Shown in pieces: positions 1 through 7,614 of a stretch of 50,378 nt of DNA. Source of the DNA: Niallia sp. NCCP-28 (GTDB taxonomy: Bacteria; Bacillota; Bacilli; Bacillales; Cytobacillaceae); NCBI RefSeq assembly GCF_023168165.1, contig NZ_BQYJ01000016.1:1-50378 (forward strand), written 5' to 3'. Under the pieces are notes generated by a model. The model made no database searches. It was not told where the DNA came from and saw only the letters and a program-made list of their open reading frames with translations. Position 1 is the first letter of the stretch; the number at the start of each line of letters is the position of its first letter. A program made the position numbers and the translations under genes.

Positions 1-230
1 TCCTGATTGAAGCAACCGTACTAAGTGCTTTAGGCGGCATATTAGGTGCCTTAATCGGCCTTGGCAGTGCCGAATTATTATCGAACCTTTTGGACATGAC
101 AATGCAGATTACTTGGTGGGTGGTAGCAGGATCGGTTGGATTCTCTGTATTCATCGGCGTTATTTTTGGGATTTTCCCAGCAAATAAAGCTTCTAATTTA
201 AGTCCATTAGAAGCATTAAGATATCAATAA
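1..230 (+). CDS. ABC transporter permease, FtsX/MacB type (C-terminal part only)
   Basis: The reading frame starts at base 3 and runs to a TAA at 228-230, giving the last 75 residues of a protein that begins before the window. It contains two hydrophobic segments (starting ALGGILGALIGLG and WWVVAGSVGFSVFIG) and ends FPANKASNLSPLEALRYQ. This P-A-x-K-A-S-x-L-x-P-x-E-A-L-R-Y ending is characteristic of FtsX/MacB-type permeases, which couple to an ATPase to export peptides or act on envelope substrates. The start, partner ATPase and substrate lie outside the window. A strong terminator follows at once, so this is the last gene of its operon. Confidence 0.88.
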   Translation, partial: LIEATVLSALGGILGALIGLGSAELLSNLLDMTMQITWWVVAGSVGFSVFIGVIFGIFPANKASNLSPLEALRYQ

Positions 231-273
231 GTCAGGGCGGAGCATACAATGGCAAAAAAGGTATTCTAAAGGA

Positions 274-312
274 GGAGATGACCATCTAGCACAGATGGTC
301 ATCTCCTTTTCT
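274..312 (+). terminator. Intrinsic terminator after the ABC permease
   Basis: A perfect 14-bp stem (GGAGATGACCATCT with its complement, 274-287 and 293-306) with a 5-nt loop is followed by TTTTCTT. It lies 44 bases after the permease stop codon. Confidence 0.9.
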
Positions 313-333
313 TGAATTTTTGAAGGAATAATT

Positions 334-493
334 TTTATCAGGCATGAATGGGCAGTAAAACTCCCACCTAAGGGAGTGCAAGAGAAAACGAGAAATCTAG
401 GTGGGTAGAAACTTGCCCATAAAAGCCTGATTGGTTCAACTAATAATCCCTGGGGAACGTGGAAAATCCTCACTGATTGAAGCTTCACTTTAT
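334..493 (+). repeat. TTTAT-flanked 160-bp structured repeat, copy 1 (bcr1-like)
   Basis: The element is bounded by TTTAT at 334-338 and at 489-493. The second copy at 10092-10251 has exactly the same length and flanks. An outer stem ATGGGCA/TGCCCAT encloses an inner CCCACCTA/TAGGTGGG stem. A second hairpin near the right end (roughly AATCCCTGGGGA with TCCTCACTGATT) follows the conserved GATTGGTTCARCTAA segment. From memory, length and TTTAT flanks match the bcr1 repeat described in the Bacillus cereus group; whether the sequences are homologous needs an alignment. No protein is encoded. It sits between a terminator and the DinB-family gene. Confidence 0.75.
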
Positions 494-533
494 AGAAGGC
501 TAATCTGACCCCTTTGGAACAAAGGAGGAAATA

Positions 534-557
534 ATGAAAAAAAGCCGAATAAAATAA
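534..557 (+). other. Possible 7-codon leader ORF with strong ribosome binding site
   Basis: AAAGGAGG (521-528) precedes an ATG at 534 that opens the seven-codon frame MKKSRIK, closed by TAA at 555-557. The Shine-Dalgarno and spacing are ideal, but the peptide is minimal. It lies just after the structured repeat and 43 bases before the DinB-family gene. It may be a leader peptide or simply chance. Confidence 0.25.
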
Positions 558-600
558 GGTAGGCAGTTAATTAGCAGCGCCAAAAAGGAGGAATCGGCCC

Positions 601-1122
601 ATGTTTTCAAAACCGGTGAAAGAAGAATATCCAGCCTATTATCATAATTATATTCAGCTAGTGCCAGAGGAAGATGTGCTCATACAATTAGAAGAGCAAA
701 TCGCTGAAACCTCTGTTTTTTTTCTTGGGTTAAGTGATGCAAAAGCTGATTTTCGTTATGCAGCGGGGAAATGGTCCATTAAAGAAGTGATCGGGCATTT
801 AACTGAAACAGAGAGAATTATGGGCTACCGGGCACTTCGGATTGCAAGAGGCGATTTAACTTCTCTTGCAGGCTATGATGATGAAGCATATGTGAAAGAA
901 GGGAAATTTGCGACGCGTGCGATGATAGATTTAGTAGAAGAATTTAAAGCGGTGCGCATGTCTACACTTGCTTTATTAAAAGGATTGCCGGAAGGGACAC
1001 CGGCAAGAAAAGGCTATGCCAATAATGGGGAAGTTTCTGCAAATGCTATTGCCTATATTATTGCGGGACATGAATTGCATCATTTGCAGATTATCCAAGA
1101 TAGATATATAGATGCAGGGTAA
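601..1122 (+). CDS. DinB-family (DinB_2) putative metal-binding protein
   Basis: This 173-residue protein has the DinB/YfiT-type four-helix-bundle signature: KWSIKEVIGHLTETE at residues 57-71 and GHELHHLQII near 156-165. His66, His157 and His161 are placed to bind a divalent metal, as in this superfamily, which includes metal-dependent thiol transferases and many stress-induced Bacillus proteins of unknown reaction. The length is normal. The ATG at 601 is preceded by AAGGAGG at 585-591 with good spacing. It appears to be transcribed alone, since a terminator and the structured repeat lie upstream and a riboswitch-controlled operon follows. The substrate cannot be told from sequence. Confidence 0.85.
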   Translation: MFSKPVKEEYPAYYHNYIQLVPEEDVLIQLEEQIAETSVFFLGLSDAKADFRYAAGKWSIKEVIGHLTETERIMGYRALRIARGDLTSLAGYDDEAYVKEGKFATRAMIDLVEEFKAVRMSTLALLKGLPEGTPARKGYANNGEVSANAIAYIIAGHELHHLQIIQDRYIDAG

Positions 1123-1270
1123 TGCATTCTTCATTGGCAGTCTGAATATAAAGTAAAAGGAGATTTTTTTAAATTTGCATCATTTATAGAGAAATGTTAA
1201 TAGAATAAATACATTTCTCTTGTTTGTATGTTAATATTAATAAGTAAACTAACTGTGAAAATGAATAGAT

Positions 1271-1356
1271 TTCGGGTGCTGGTGGAAACCGGCTGAGATT
1301 GCAGCTAAACCGTTGTGGACCGTTTAACCTGTTGGATAATGCCAGCGTAGGGAATG
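1271..1356 (+). promoter_or_regulatory. TPP (THI-box) riboswitch
   Basis: The conserved thi-box elements appear in order: CGGGTGCTGG, ACCGGCTGAGATTG, ACCGTTTAACCTG, and GGATAATGCCAGCGTAGGGA near 1334-1353. This aptamer binds thiamin pyrophosphate. A terminator hairpin at 1376-1404 directly follows, so control is most likely by transcription attenuation: high TPP switches off the thiZXY operon that starts at 1581. Confidence 0.97.
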
Positions 1357-1375
1357 TGATTAGGTAAACTATCAG

Positions 1376-1404
1376 CACTTTGCGTAAAGCAGGGTGTTTT
1401 TTTT
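1376..1404 (+). terminator. Riboswitch-controlled terminator
   Basis: CACTTTGC (1376-1383) pairs with GCAGGGTG (1389-1396) across a 5-nt loop and is followed by eight T. It lies about 20 bases after the TPP aptamer and forms the expression platform. The leader from 1405 to 1580 holds no gene; a stretch near 1440-1480 loosely resembles the core of the TTTAT-flanked repeats. Confidence 0.88.
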
Positions 1405-1580
1405 GCGTTTATCACTATTTACCAGGCTTTTGCCTCCCCAAGATGATAAGAGAAAATGAAAAAACTAGATAGATGGAAATTGGGACTTTTCCATTTAAGA
1501 TAGCTTGCAAATAGGATAGATGGTTGCACAGAAGGCAGGAGAAGATGCAGATTTTTTATATAGATTAGGAGTTGAACACA

Positions 1581-2327
1581 TTGAGCTTTCTAGAGTTAGA
1601 CAGCATAAGCTACAGCTATGAAAAAAAACAGCAGATCATTAAAGAAACGACATGGCATCTCAAAGAAGGAGAATTTCACAGCTTTCTTGGACGAAGCGGC
1701 TGCGGCAAAACAACGCTATTAAAACTTGCTTCTGGTTTGCTGCTCCCAGATTACGGAGAAGTAGTGCTGCAAGGAGAAAAAGTAGTAAAGCCAATAGAAG
1801 GGATGGGATATGTCTTCCAGTCTCCTACATTACTGGAGTGGAAGACTGTCATGGAAAATGTGCTGCTGCCAATCAACTTAAAAAGAAAAGCAGAATCAAA
1901 AGAAGTAGAGTATGCAAAATCTTTGCTGAAAATGATGAATATGGAGAAATACGCCAATCATTATGCAACAGAACTTTCTGGTGGACAGCAGAGTCGTGTC
2001 GCCATTGCAAGAAGTCTGATGGCCAAACCGCGAATATTATTTTTAGATGAGCCTTTTGCAGCACTTGATGCAATTACAAGAGAAGAGCTGCAAGATGATC
2101 TATTGACATTATGCAAGCATCAGAAAATAAGCGTGTTATTTATTACCCACGATATTGCTGAAGCGGTTTATTTATCCGATCATATTGGAGTGATGAAAGA
2201 AGGAGAGATTATATATGAACAAAGGATTTCTCTATCCCCAGAAAAAAGTGCGGAGATAAGGTATAGCAGAGAATTTAATGAAATTTGTTTAAAGCTTAGG
2301 CATGTACTGAATGGAGGAGAAAGATGA
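1581..2327 (+). CDS. thiZ: ABC transporter ATPase for thiamin pyrimidine precursor (ThiZ-like)
   Basis: This is an ATP-binding subunit of the nitrate/sulfonate/taurine (SsuB/TauB) class. Walker A GRSGCGKTT lies near residues 37-45. It is followed by the Q-loop FQSP, the signature ELSGGQQSRVAIA, Walker B ILFLDEPFAALD and the switch histidine ITHDI. I place the start at TTG 1581 because AGGAG at 1567-1571 is nine bases upstream; a TTG at 1572 would touch the Shine-Dalgarno. The gene sits behind a TPP riboswitch and overlaps the permease gene by 4 bp. With those partners it should power import of a thiamin pyrimidine precursor such as HMP or formylaminopyrimidine, as in the ThiXYZ system known from Bacillus halodurans. 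Confidence 0.9.
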   Translation: MSFLELDSISYSYEKKQQIIKETTWHLKEGEFHSFLGRSGCGKTTLLKLASGLLLPDYGEVVLQGEKVVKPIEGMGYVFQSPTLLEWKTVMENVLLPINLKRKAESKEVEYAKSLLKMMNMEKYANHYATELSGGQQSRVAIARSLMAKPRILFLDEPFAALDAITREELQDDLLTLCKHQKISVLFITHDIAEAVYLSDHIGVMKEGEIIYEQRISLSPEKSAEIRYSREFNEICLKLRHVLNGGER

Positions 2328-3079
2328 AACACTCTTCATGGTATTCAGCGCTTTTGTTCATTTTTTTAATAATAGGATGGCATATGGCCTCTCTATCGTT
2401 TTCTGAATTAGTTTTGCCCTCACCCAAAAGCGTGTTTGCTGCTTTATGGGATGGCCTAGTGTCAGGCTATTTATTGCCGCATCTGTATCGGACATTTTTT
2501 GAAGTGATGCTTGGGCTTCTAATCGGTTCTGTTTTAGGGCTTTTTATGGGGATTTTGATGGGGGAAGTGAATGAGATTCGCCGTCTGCTGCTTCCATATA
2601 TTATTGCCAGCCAAGCAGTGCCAAAGCTGGCACTTGCTCCGTTATTTATATTATGGTTTGGATTTGGCATGACTTCAAAGGTTGTCATTACAGCGCTCAT
2701 TTGTTTTTTTCCATTATTGGAAAATACCATTACGGCCATGCAGAGGACAGACCCCAACAAAAAGGAGCTGTTTCGTGTTTTGCAAGCAACCCGCTGGCAG
2801 ACATTAATTCATCTAAAGCTCCCCGATGGATTGCCTGAAATAATGGCTGGCCTTCGCGTTGCAGTGATTCTTGCCGTAGTAGGTGCGGTTGTTGGAGAGT
2901 TTATTGGTGGAAGTGAAGGTTTAGGGGCAATGATTATTGCTTCACAAGGAATGATGGATACGCCTCTTATGTTTGCAGTGCTTATTCTGCTGACTGCATT
3001 AGGGATGGCATTATACGGAATTATTTGCATGGCTGAAAATTTATATTTATCACGTTATGAAAAGGGGAAAAAAAGATGA
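2324..3079 (+). CDS. thiX: ABC transporter permease for thiamin pyrimidine precursor (ThiX-like)
   Basis: This 251-residue membrane protein has about six transmembrane helices and the SsuC/TauC-type permease core, including AVPKLALAPLFILWFGFG, the coupling region around FRVLQATRWQTLIHLKLPDG, and AVVGAVVGEFIGG. The start ATG overlaps the stop of thiZ and the stop overlaps the start of thiY (ATGA at both junctions), so the three genes are translationally coupled. It should form the membrane channel of the importer. Riboswitch control of the operon supports thiamin-precursor specificity rather than sulfonates. Confidence 0.9.
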   Translation: MKHSSWYSALLFIFLIIGWHMASLSFSELVLPSPKSVFAALWDGLVSGYLLPHLYRTFFEVMLGLLIGSVLGLFMGILMGEVNEIRRLLLPYIIASQAVPKLALAPLFILWFGFGMTSKVVITALICFFPLLENTITAMQRTDPNKKELFRVLQATRWQTLIHLKLPDGLPEIMAGLRVAVILAVVGAVVGEFIGGSEGLGAMIIASQGMMDTPLMFAVLILLTALGMALYGIICMAENLYLSRYEKGKKR

Positions 3080-4077
3080 AAATACAAAGAATGGTTTATG
3101 CAGTTATTTTATTGATGGTGCTCGCATTGACTGCCTGCAGCAAAAAAGATGAAACAAAAATAGAAGAGAAGAAGGAAAGCATTAAAATGGCCAGCTGGAG
3201 TCAGCCGATTTCAGAACAAACTAATTTGCTGGTAGATGAAAAAAAGCAATTCTTTCAAAAACAAGGGATTGACCTGAATATTCTGCCAGGTGCTGGCGGA
3301 GGAGATGCCATCAAAAATATACTGACGAAAAAAGCGGATATTGCTTTTACAGATCCTGGGTCGTTGTTTTTTGCTTTAGATAAAGGAGAAAAGCTGAAAG
3401 TCATTTACAATATTTATCCTCAAAATGTTTTTAATGTTGTTTCTTTAAAAGAGAAGAACATAACCAAACCAGAAGATTTAAAAGGAAAAACAATAGGAGT
3501 TTATAGCCTTTCAAGTGGCACAAGACAAAATCTATTAATATTGTTGCATCAGGCAGGCTTAACTGAAAAGGATGTAAAGATTGTAGAAACAGGATTGTTA
3601 AATTTTGCTCCATTAATGCAAGGACAAGTGGATGCAACGGCTGCTACAGATACAGGCCTTTATACAGGCAGGCAAAAAGGTCTTGGAGAAGTAAACGTAA
3701 TGGAAGTAAAAGACTATTTGAATTTTCCAAGCGATGTGTTTGTAGTGACAGAGGAAACATATAAGACGAAAAAAGAAGCAATAAAGAAATTTTTGGCAGG
3801 CTATCAAACTAGCGCAGAATGGATGATAAATAACCCAGAAGAAGCGGCAGCTCTTGCGGCAGAATATGCAATAGACGGGAAAAATGAAAATAATAATCTG
3901 GAAATCATTAAGATAAGAAATCAATCCAGCATCTCAGAGGAAACCGAAAAAAGAGGTTTGGGAGTGTTTGATAAAAGCTCCTTGCAGCAAGCTGCCGACA
4001 CATATAAAAGGCTTGGCCTAATAAAAAATGATTTGAATATGGATGCCGTGGTAACAGAGGAAGCTATTCCGAATTAA
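3076..4077 (+). CDS. thiY: Substrate-binding lipoprotein for thiamin pyrimidine precursor (ThiY-like, NMT1/THI5 family)
   Basis: This 333-residue protein begins with a lipoprotein signal peptide whose lipobox LTAC puts the lipidated cysteine at residue 21. The mature part has the NMT1/THI5-like periplasmic-binding fold, with PGAGGGDAIKNILTKKADIA, GKTIGVYSLSSGTRQN and a GQVDATAATDTGLY segment. It should capture the pyrimidine precursor outside the membrane and hand it to ThiX/ThiZ. It is the last gene of the riboswitch operon. No thiamin biosynthesis gene accompanies it, so the operon is salvage-only. The family also includes aliphatic-sulfonate binders; the riboswitch decides against that here. 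Confidence 0.9.
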   Translation: MKIQRMVYAVILLMVLALTACSKKDETKIEEKKESIKMASWSQPISEQTNLLVDEKKQFFQKQGIDLNILPGAGGGDAIKNILTKKADIAFTDPGSLFFALDKGEKLKVIYNIYPQNVFNVVSLKEKNITKPEDLKGKTIGVYSLSSGTRQNLLILLHQAGLTEKDVKIVETGLLNFAPLMQGQVDATAATDTGLYTGRQKGLGEVNVMEVKDYLNFPSDVFVVTEETYKTKKEAIKKFLAGYQTSAEWMINNPEEAAALAAEYAIDGKNENNNLEIIKIRNQSSISEETEKRGLGVFDKSSLQQAADTYKRLGLIKNDLNMDAVVTEEAIPN

Positions 4078-4182
4078 TGGAAGGGAAAGATCCTGAGATA
4101 AAATCAAGAGAAGGCTTTTTAACTTAATGTTTTGCACTCTTTTTGCTGCAATCAGCAGGTCAGTTTCACAGAGTAAAAAGAA

Positions 4183-4227
4183 GGGGCTGTGCTCAAAATG
4201 CTTTTAAGGGCTTTTGAGTACAGCCTC
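4183..4227. terminator. Bidirectional terminator between thiY and the M14 peptidase gene
   Basis: The arms at 4183-4198 and 4212-4227 pair over about 15 bp with one mismatch (GGCTGT and CTCAAAA side). Read leftward, the hairpin is followed by TTCTTTTT, a good U-tract for the minus-strand gene. Rightward, only ATTTTA follows. Confidence 0.8.
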
Positions 4228-4235
4228 ATTTTAGG

Positions 4236-6005
4236 TTAGGAAACAGTTTCTGTTGGGGATTTTTCGTTTTGTTTTTCCTCTTCTTCTAAACTCTTTAATC
4301 GTTGTTCTAGTGTTTGTTTTCTTTTTGTTAAATAGTCTTCTATTTTTTTATAGGAAGGGTATTTTTGTTTTGTTTTTGCTGTTTTGCTGTCTTTTTCTAG
4401 TTTGTTTATTTTCGCTAAACTAGTTTTTGCTGCAGCTTTTTGTTTATTGTTTAATTGTTTTTCCATTTCATTTAAGGTTTTATAGCGATTTATTTCATAG
4501 TCAGTATTGTTTTTTGTTGCTTTTGCTTTATTGATATATTTGGATTGGGCTAGTTTTTTTACACGATTATCTGCAGTTTTGTTGATGCTAGTCTCTGTTT
4601 TTGCAATAGATTTGGCCAATGTTTCAGAAACTGAAATAGTTTTTGTAGCCATTGTTCCATTATTAAATAAAGAGACAAGGTTCTTTTCCTCTTTAAGTAG
4701 GGAATCCCCTTGTTTTACCATCGCAAAATAACCATCAGAATGCTCGAGATGCTTATTGATTTCTTTATAGTAGCCGGCAAGCTGATTTTTATATGTTAAA
4801 GGCAGTCTACTGCTTTTTGATGCCAGTTTATAGCGTTTATTTTTCACGTTATTGTATTCAGTTGTAAAGGTTTTTGAAATGGTGATATCTTTTTCTGATA
4901 TTATATTTGTACTATAGTATTTTTTTAGTTTTTGCGCAGATGTTTGCAGTGCCTTTAATTCTTTGGCAATAGTGTCTTTTTCTTTTTTCATGCGGTTATC
5001 GTATAAAGTATAGCTTTCTTGTGCCACATATAATCCAACCCCTTTATTTTCCTTCCAGGCACCTGCAAATTCCGAGATTGGCGGATTGGTATCTTTATAA
5101 TAGTTTGAAATTTCCGGTGTAAAACCAGGGCGTTTTTTTGTTTGGATAAACCAATCAGTAAAACCGCCGCCAGAAGGATTTTTTCCTGAATAGACAAGAG
5201 AATAGCCTGTCATTTTGCCGATTTTTTTTGCATAGGCTAAATCTCGTTTATAATTGGACGTTTGTTTATAATTCCAATATAAAATTTTTCCGCTAGTATG
5301 ATAGGCTACGCTCATTTCTGGATTAATAGAGTTTACGAAGGAAAGGATTGCTTTGATCTCTTTAGCTGAAGCTGGCGTTTTGCCTTTATAATGACTATAG
5401 CTTGGCCCTTTTGCATTGTTGCTAATATTTTTCCATCCAGCATCATATTGGCGATTCAAGTCAATTCCTTTGGCGTTGGCTTTCCAGCGTTTGAAGTTTT
5501 TGCTGCCATCATTTATTTTAATCAATTCAGCATGTGCACTCTTTGGAAATGCTTTTAAGCCTTGTTGCTGCAAGGTAACCCCATCAGGATTAACCATTGG
5601 CACAAACCAGATTTTTGTATTGGCCAAAATCTTTCGAACATCATAATCGTTCATTTTTGTCTTTTTTTGATAAGAAATAGCATACTGTTCCAACATATGC
5701 ATATTTAAATTAGTGGTAAGCCATTCTCTTGCATGATGGGAACCATTGATAAAAGCAGTGGCAGTCCCTGTTCCGAGTGAAACGGCATAAATATCTCGGC
5801 CATATTCCGATTTGCCGATCACTTTATACGAAATAAGGCTGGGATAGGCTTTTTGGAGTTTTTTTATATCTTCGACCATTTGATTGTAGCTATAAGTTTG
5901 TTTTGGATTCACGATTTCCTTCCCAGCAGCTTTTGCTGGAATCGCAAATAATCCAAAAACAAGCAGCAAAATAAGCGCTGCTAGTATATGAATATGTTTC
6001 TTCAA
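4236..6005 (-). CDS. Secreted M14 zinc carboxypeptidase with long Lys-rich coiled-coil tail
   Basis: The product has 589 residues. A Sec signal peptide (residues 1-27, ending IPAKAAG) is followed by a peptidase M14 domain to about residue 335. Zinc ligands are visible as HAREW (His91, Glu94) and VAYHTSG (His236). The general base lies in FTPEIS (Glu298), and DLNRQYD supplies the substrate-binding arginine near 185. The NPSGGG and FTDWF pattern resembles bacterial gamma-glutamyl-diaminopimelate peptidases, so cell-wall peptides are a likely substrate. Residues 340-589 are a highly charged, Lys-rich predicted coiled coil without a known enzyme domain. No LysM or LPXTG anchor is seen. The start is TTG at 6003-6005, preceded by GAGGGGG with 8-bp spacing. 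The gene is monocistronic. Confidence 0.9.
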   Translation of the reverse strand: MKKHIHILAALILLLVFGLFAIPAKAAGKEIVNPKQTYSYNQMVEDIKKLQKAYPSLISYKVIGKSEYGRDIYAVSLGTGTATAFINGSHHAREWLTTNLNMHMLEQYAISYQKKTKMNDYDVRKILANTKIWFVPMVNPDGVTLQQQGLKAFPKSAHAELIKINDGSKNFKRWKANAKGIDLNRQYDAGWKNISNNAKGPSYSHYKGKTPASAKEIKAILSFVNSINPEMSVAYHTSGKILYWNYKQTSNYKRDLAYAKKIGKMTGYSLVYSGKNPSGGGFTDWFIQTKKRPGFTPEISNYYKDTNPPISEFAGAWKENKGVGLYVAQESYTLYDNRMKKEKDTIAKELKALQTSAQKLKKYYSTNIISEKDITISKTFTTEYNNVKNKRYKLASKSSRLPLTYKNQLAGYYKEINKHLEHSDGYFAMVKQGDSLLKEEKNLVSLFNNGTMATKTISVSETLAKSIAKTETSINKTADNRVKKLAQSKYINKAKATKNNTDYEINRYKTLNEMEKQLNNKQKAAAKTSLAKINKLEKDSKTAKTKQKYPSYKKIEDYLTKRKQTLEQRLKSLEEEEKQNEKSPTETVS

Positions 6006-6204
6006 TATGTTTCCCCCTCAAATCTCTCTCTATTTATCATTATATAAAATAATAGAGAGTTTAATAGAATATAAATTTTTAAATAGTGTTGAAAAAATTT
6101 CCAAATTATAATTAAATGAGATAGAGCAGGGGTTTTATTAAACGGAGGGAATCTTTTTTAATTTCTATACGTATGATACACAGTCAGGAAATGAGGTGAT
6201 AAAA

Positions 6205-6705
6205 ATGGGCAAAACAAATAAAGTAATGACAGGAATTATTTCCACGGCTTTTTTGCTGAATCTCGCGGCATGCAATAACGAGGCAAATGAGGGGCAGACA
6301 ACAACATCCAATTCGAATTCAAGCTCTACTATCCCAGATCCGCCGATGGATTCTAACTGTACCGATTGGGAATGGGATGAATATGATCAAGTATGGGAAT
6401 GTGATGATAGCTCTTCCAGTCATTATGGTCATTATTATTATGGCGGTCATTTCTACAATACGAGAACGGCTTTGCGGAACAGCAGCGCTTTTAAAGCGGC
6501 TAAAGCTTCATCTGCGAAAACAAGCACGTCAGGATCAAGCTCTACATACAGCAATAATTCGACCAATTCAAGCACTAATTCTAATTCATCAGACAATGAT
6601 AGTTCCGTTAATAAAAGTTCTTCTGTTGATACAGATAAAGGAAATAAAACTTCTGTAAAAAGAAGCTCAGGATTTGGCAGCGGATCAAAAAGCTATGGAG
6701 GATAA
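6205..6705 (+). CDS. Small Ser/Asn-rich lipoprotein of the ATP-grasp/DUF350 operon
   Basis: The protein has 166 residues from ATG 6205, which has AGGTGAT five bases upstream; an in-frame GTG at 6196 is less likely. A lipobox LAAC puts the lipidated cysteine at residue 23. Then come an acidic, Trp-rich patch (NCTDWEWDEYDQVWECDD, two cysteines), a Tyr/Gly/His segment, and a long Ser/Thr/Asn-rich low-complexity tail ending in Gly and Lys. It resembles in place and style, though not in clear sequence, the YgiB/YjfM lipoproteins found beside YjfL and YjfC-like proteins in enterobacteria. It is probably exposed on the membrane surface. Function unknown. Confidence 0.8.
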   Translation: MGKTNKVMTGIISTAFLLNLAACNNEANEGQTTTSNSNSSSTIPDPPMDSNCTDWEWDEYDQVWECDDSSSSHYGHYYYGGHFYNTRTALRNSSAFKAAKASSAKTSTSGSSSTYSNNSTNSSTNSNSSDNDSSVNKSSSVDTDKGNKTSVKRSSGFGSGSKSYGG

Positions 6706-6738
6706 TGCCTCTATTTTAAAAGGAAAAGGAGAACAGAC

Positions 6739-7137
6739 ATGAACTTATATATAAATTTTGCCTCCTACTTAGGTGTTGCACTGCTTTTATTGCTTATTGG
6801 CATTGTTTTATTTATGGTCAGCACCCCAAAGCTAAAGGAAATGAAACTAATTGCGGCAAATAACTTAAGCGCAAGTCTTGTATTAGGAGGAAAAGTGATT
6901 GGGCTTGCAATTGTCCTTGGGGCAGCAGCAGAATATTCGGTGTCGCTGATTGATATGGCAATCTGGGGATTGATTGGCATTGTTGTGCAAATTTTAGTAT
7001 TTATTATAGCTGAACTAGTGACGATTCGCTTTAGCATCCACCAAGCAATTGAAGAAGATAATAAAGCCGTTGGAGCACTATTGTTTTCTTTATCGATTGC
7101 CATTGGCTGGATTGTGGCGAAATGTTTATCCTATTAA
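6739..7137 (+). CDS. DUF350 (YjfL-like) membrane protein
   Basis: This 132-residue protein has four predicted transmembrane helices, arranged as two similar hairpins, which is typical of DUF350. Recognisable segments are GVALLLLLIGIVLF, the loop before NNLSASLVLGGKVIGLAI, and the last helix around FSLSIAIGWIVAKCL. DUF350 genes commonly sit next to glutathionylspermidine-synthase-like ATP-grasp genes, as here. The protein may be a channel or membrane anchor for that system, but its molecular role is not established. It lies 33 bp after the lipoprotein gene and 15 bp before the next gene, in the same operon. Confidence 0.9.
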   Translation: MNLYINFASYLGVALLLLLIGIVLFMVSTPKLKEMKLIAANNLSASLVLGGKVIGLAIVLGAAAEYSVSLIDMAIWGLIGIVVQILVFIIAELVTIRFSIHQAIEEDNKAVGALLFSLSIAIGWIVAKCLSY

Positions 7138-7152
7138 AAAGGCGGGAGAACA

Positions 7153-7614
7153 GTGAAGAAGCTCACTTATTTTATCGATAAAGGGAATGAAGATTATCGG
7201 CCGTTTTATGAATATGATGCTGCAAAAGTTGGCATTGATGAATTGTATGCCCGCCAGCTCTGCACCTATTTTATTATGCGCGGGCAGCAGTATGAGCTGA
7301 TTTCCAATGAGATGGATGGGGACGAAGAAATTCTTGTTCTAAAGGATATTGGCAGAAATCCCCATGTCATGGATGAAAAAAACTATATGGGCAGAGGTCT
7401 CCATATTGAATTTCGCCGCCATAGCGAAGCGGAGAATTATCGTTTGCTTGCATCTATTCCTTGTCAGGCACACTTTGATGTGATTCGTTATTTGCTAAAG
7501 GACATTATCGATATTCCAAACATTGGGCAAAAAGAAGTAACATCTACAGAAATAGATGAGGATCGCCGTGTCTATGTTCTTTATGTAAAAGATATTGGGG
7601 AGGAACTGGAGTGA
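7153..7614 (+). CDS. Conserved hypothetical protein between DUF350 and ATP-grasp genes
   Basis: This 153-residue, soluble, acidic protein starts at GTG 7153 behind GGCGGGAG. I do not recognise a named domain. It has no signal peptide, membrane segment or cysteine pair; alternating hydrophobic residues and repeated acidic turns (SNEMDGDEEILVLKD, then later VLYVKDIGEELE) suggest a mostly beta fold. The stop overlaps the start of the ATP-grasp gene (GTGA), so the two are translationally coupled, and a direct interaction or a regulatory role for the ligase is a reasonable inference. Confidence 0.75.
   Translation: MKKLTYFIDKGNEDYRPFYEYDAAKVGIDELYARQLCTYFIMRGQQYELISNEMDGDEEILVLKDIGRNPHVMDEKNYMGRGLHIEFRRHSEAENYRLLASIPCQAHFDVIRYLLKDIIDIPNIGQKEVTSTEIDEDRRVYVLYVKDIGEELE

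Noticed and set aside
216-488. 90-aa minus-strand open frame
   Set aside because: It lies across the terminator and the TTTAT-flanked element; the element's structure explains the sequence and no ribosome binding site is seen.
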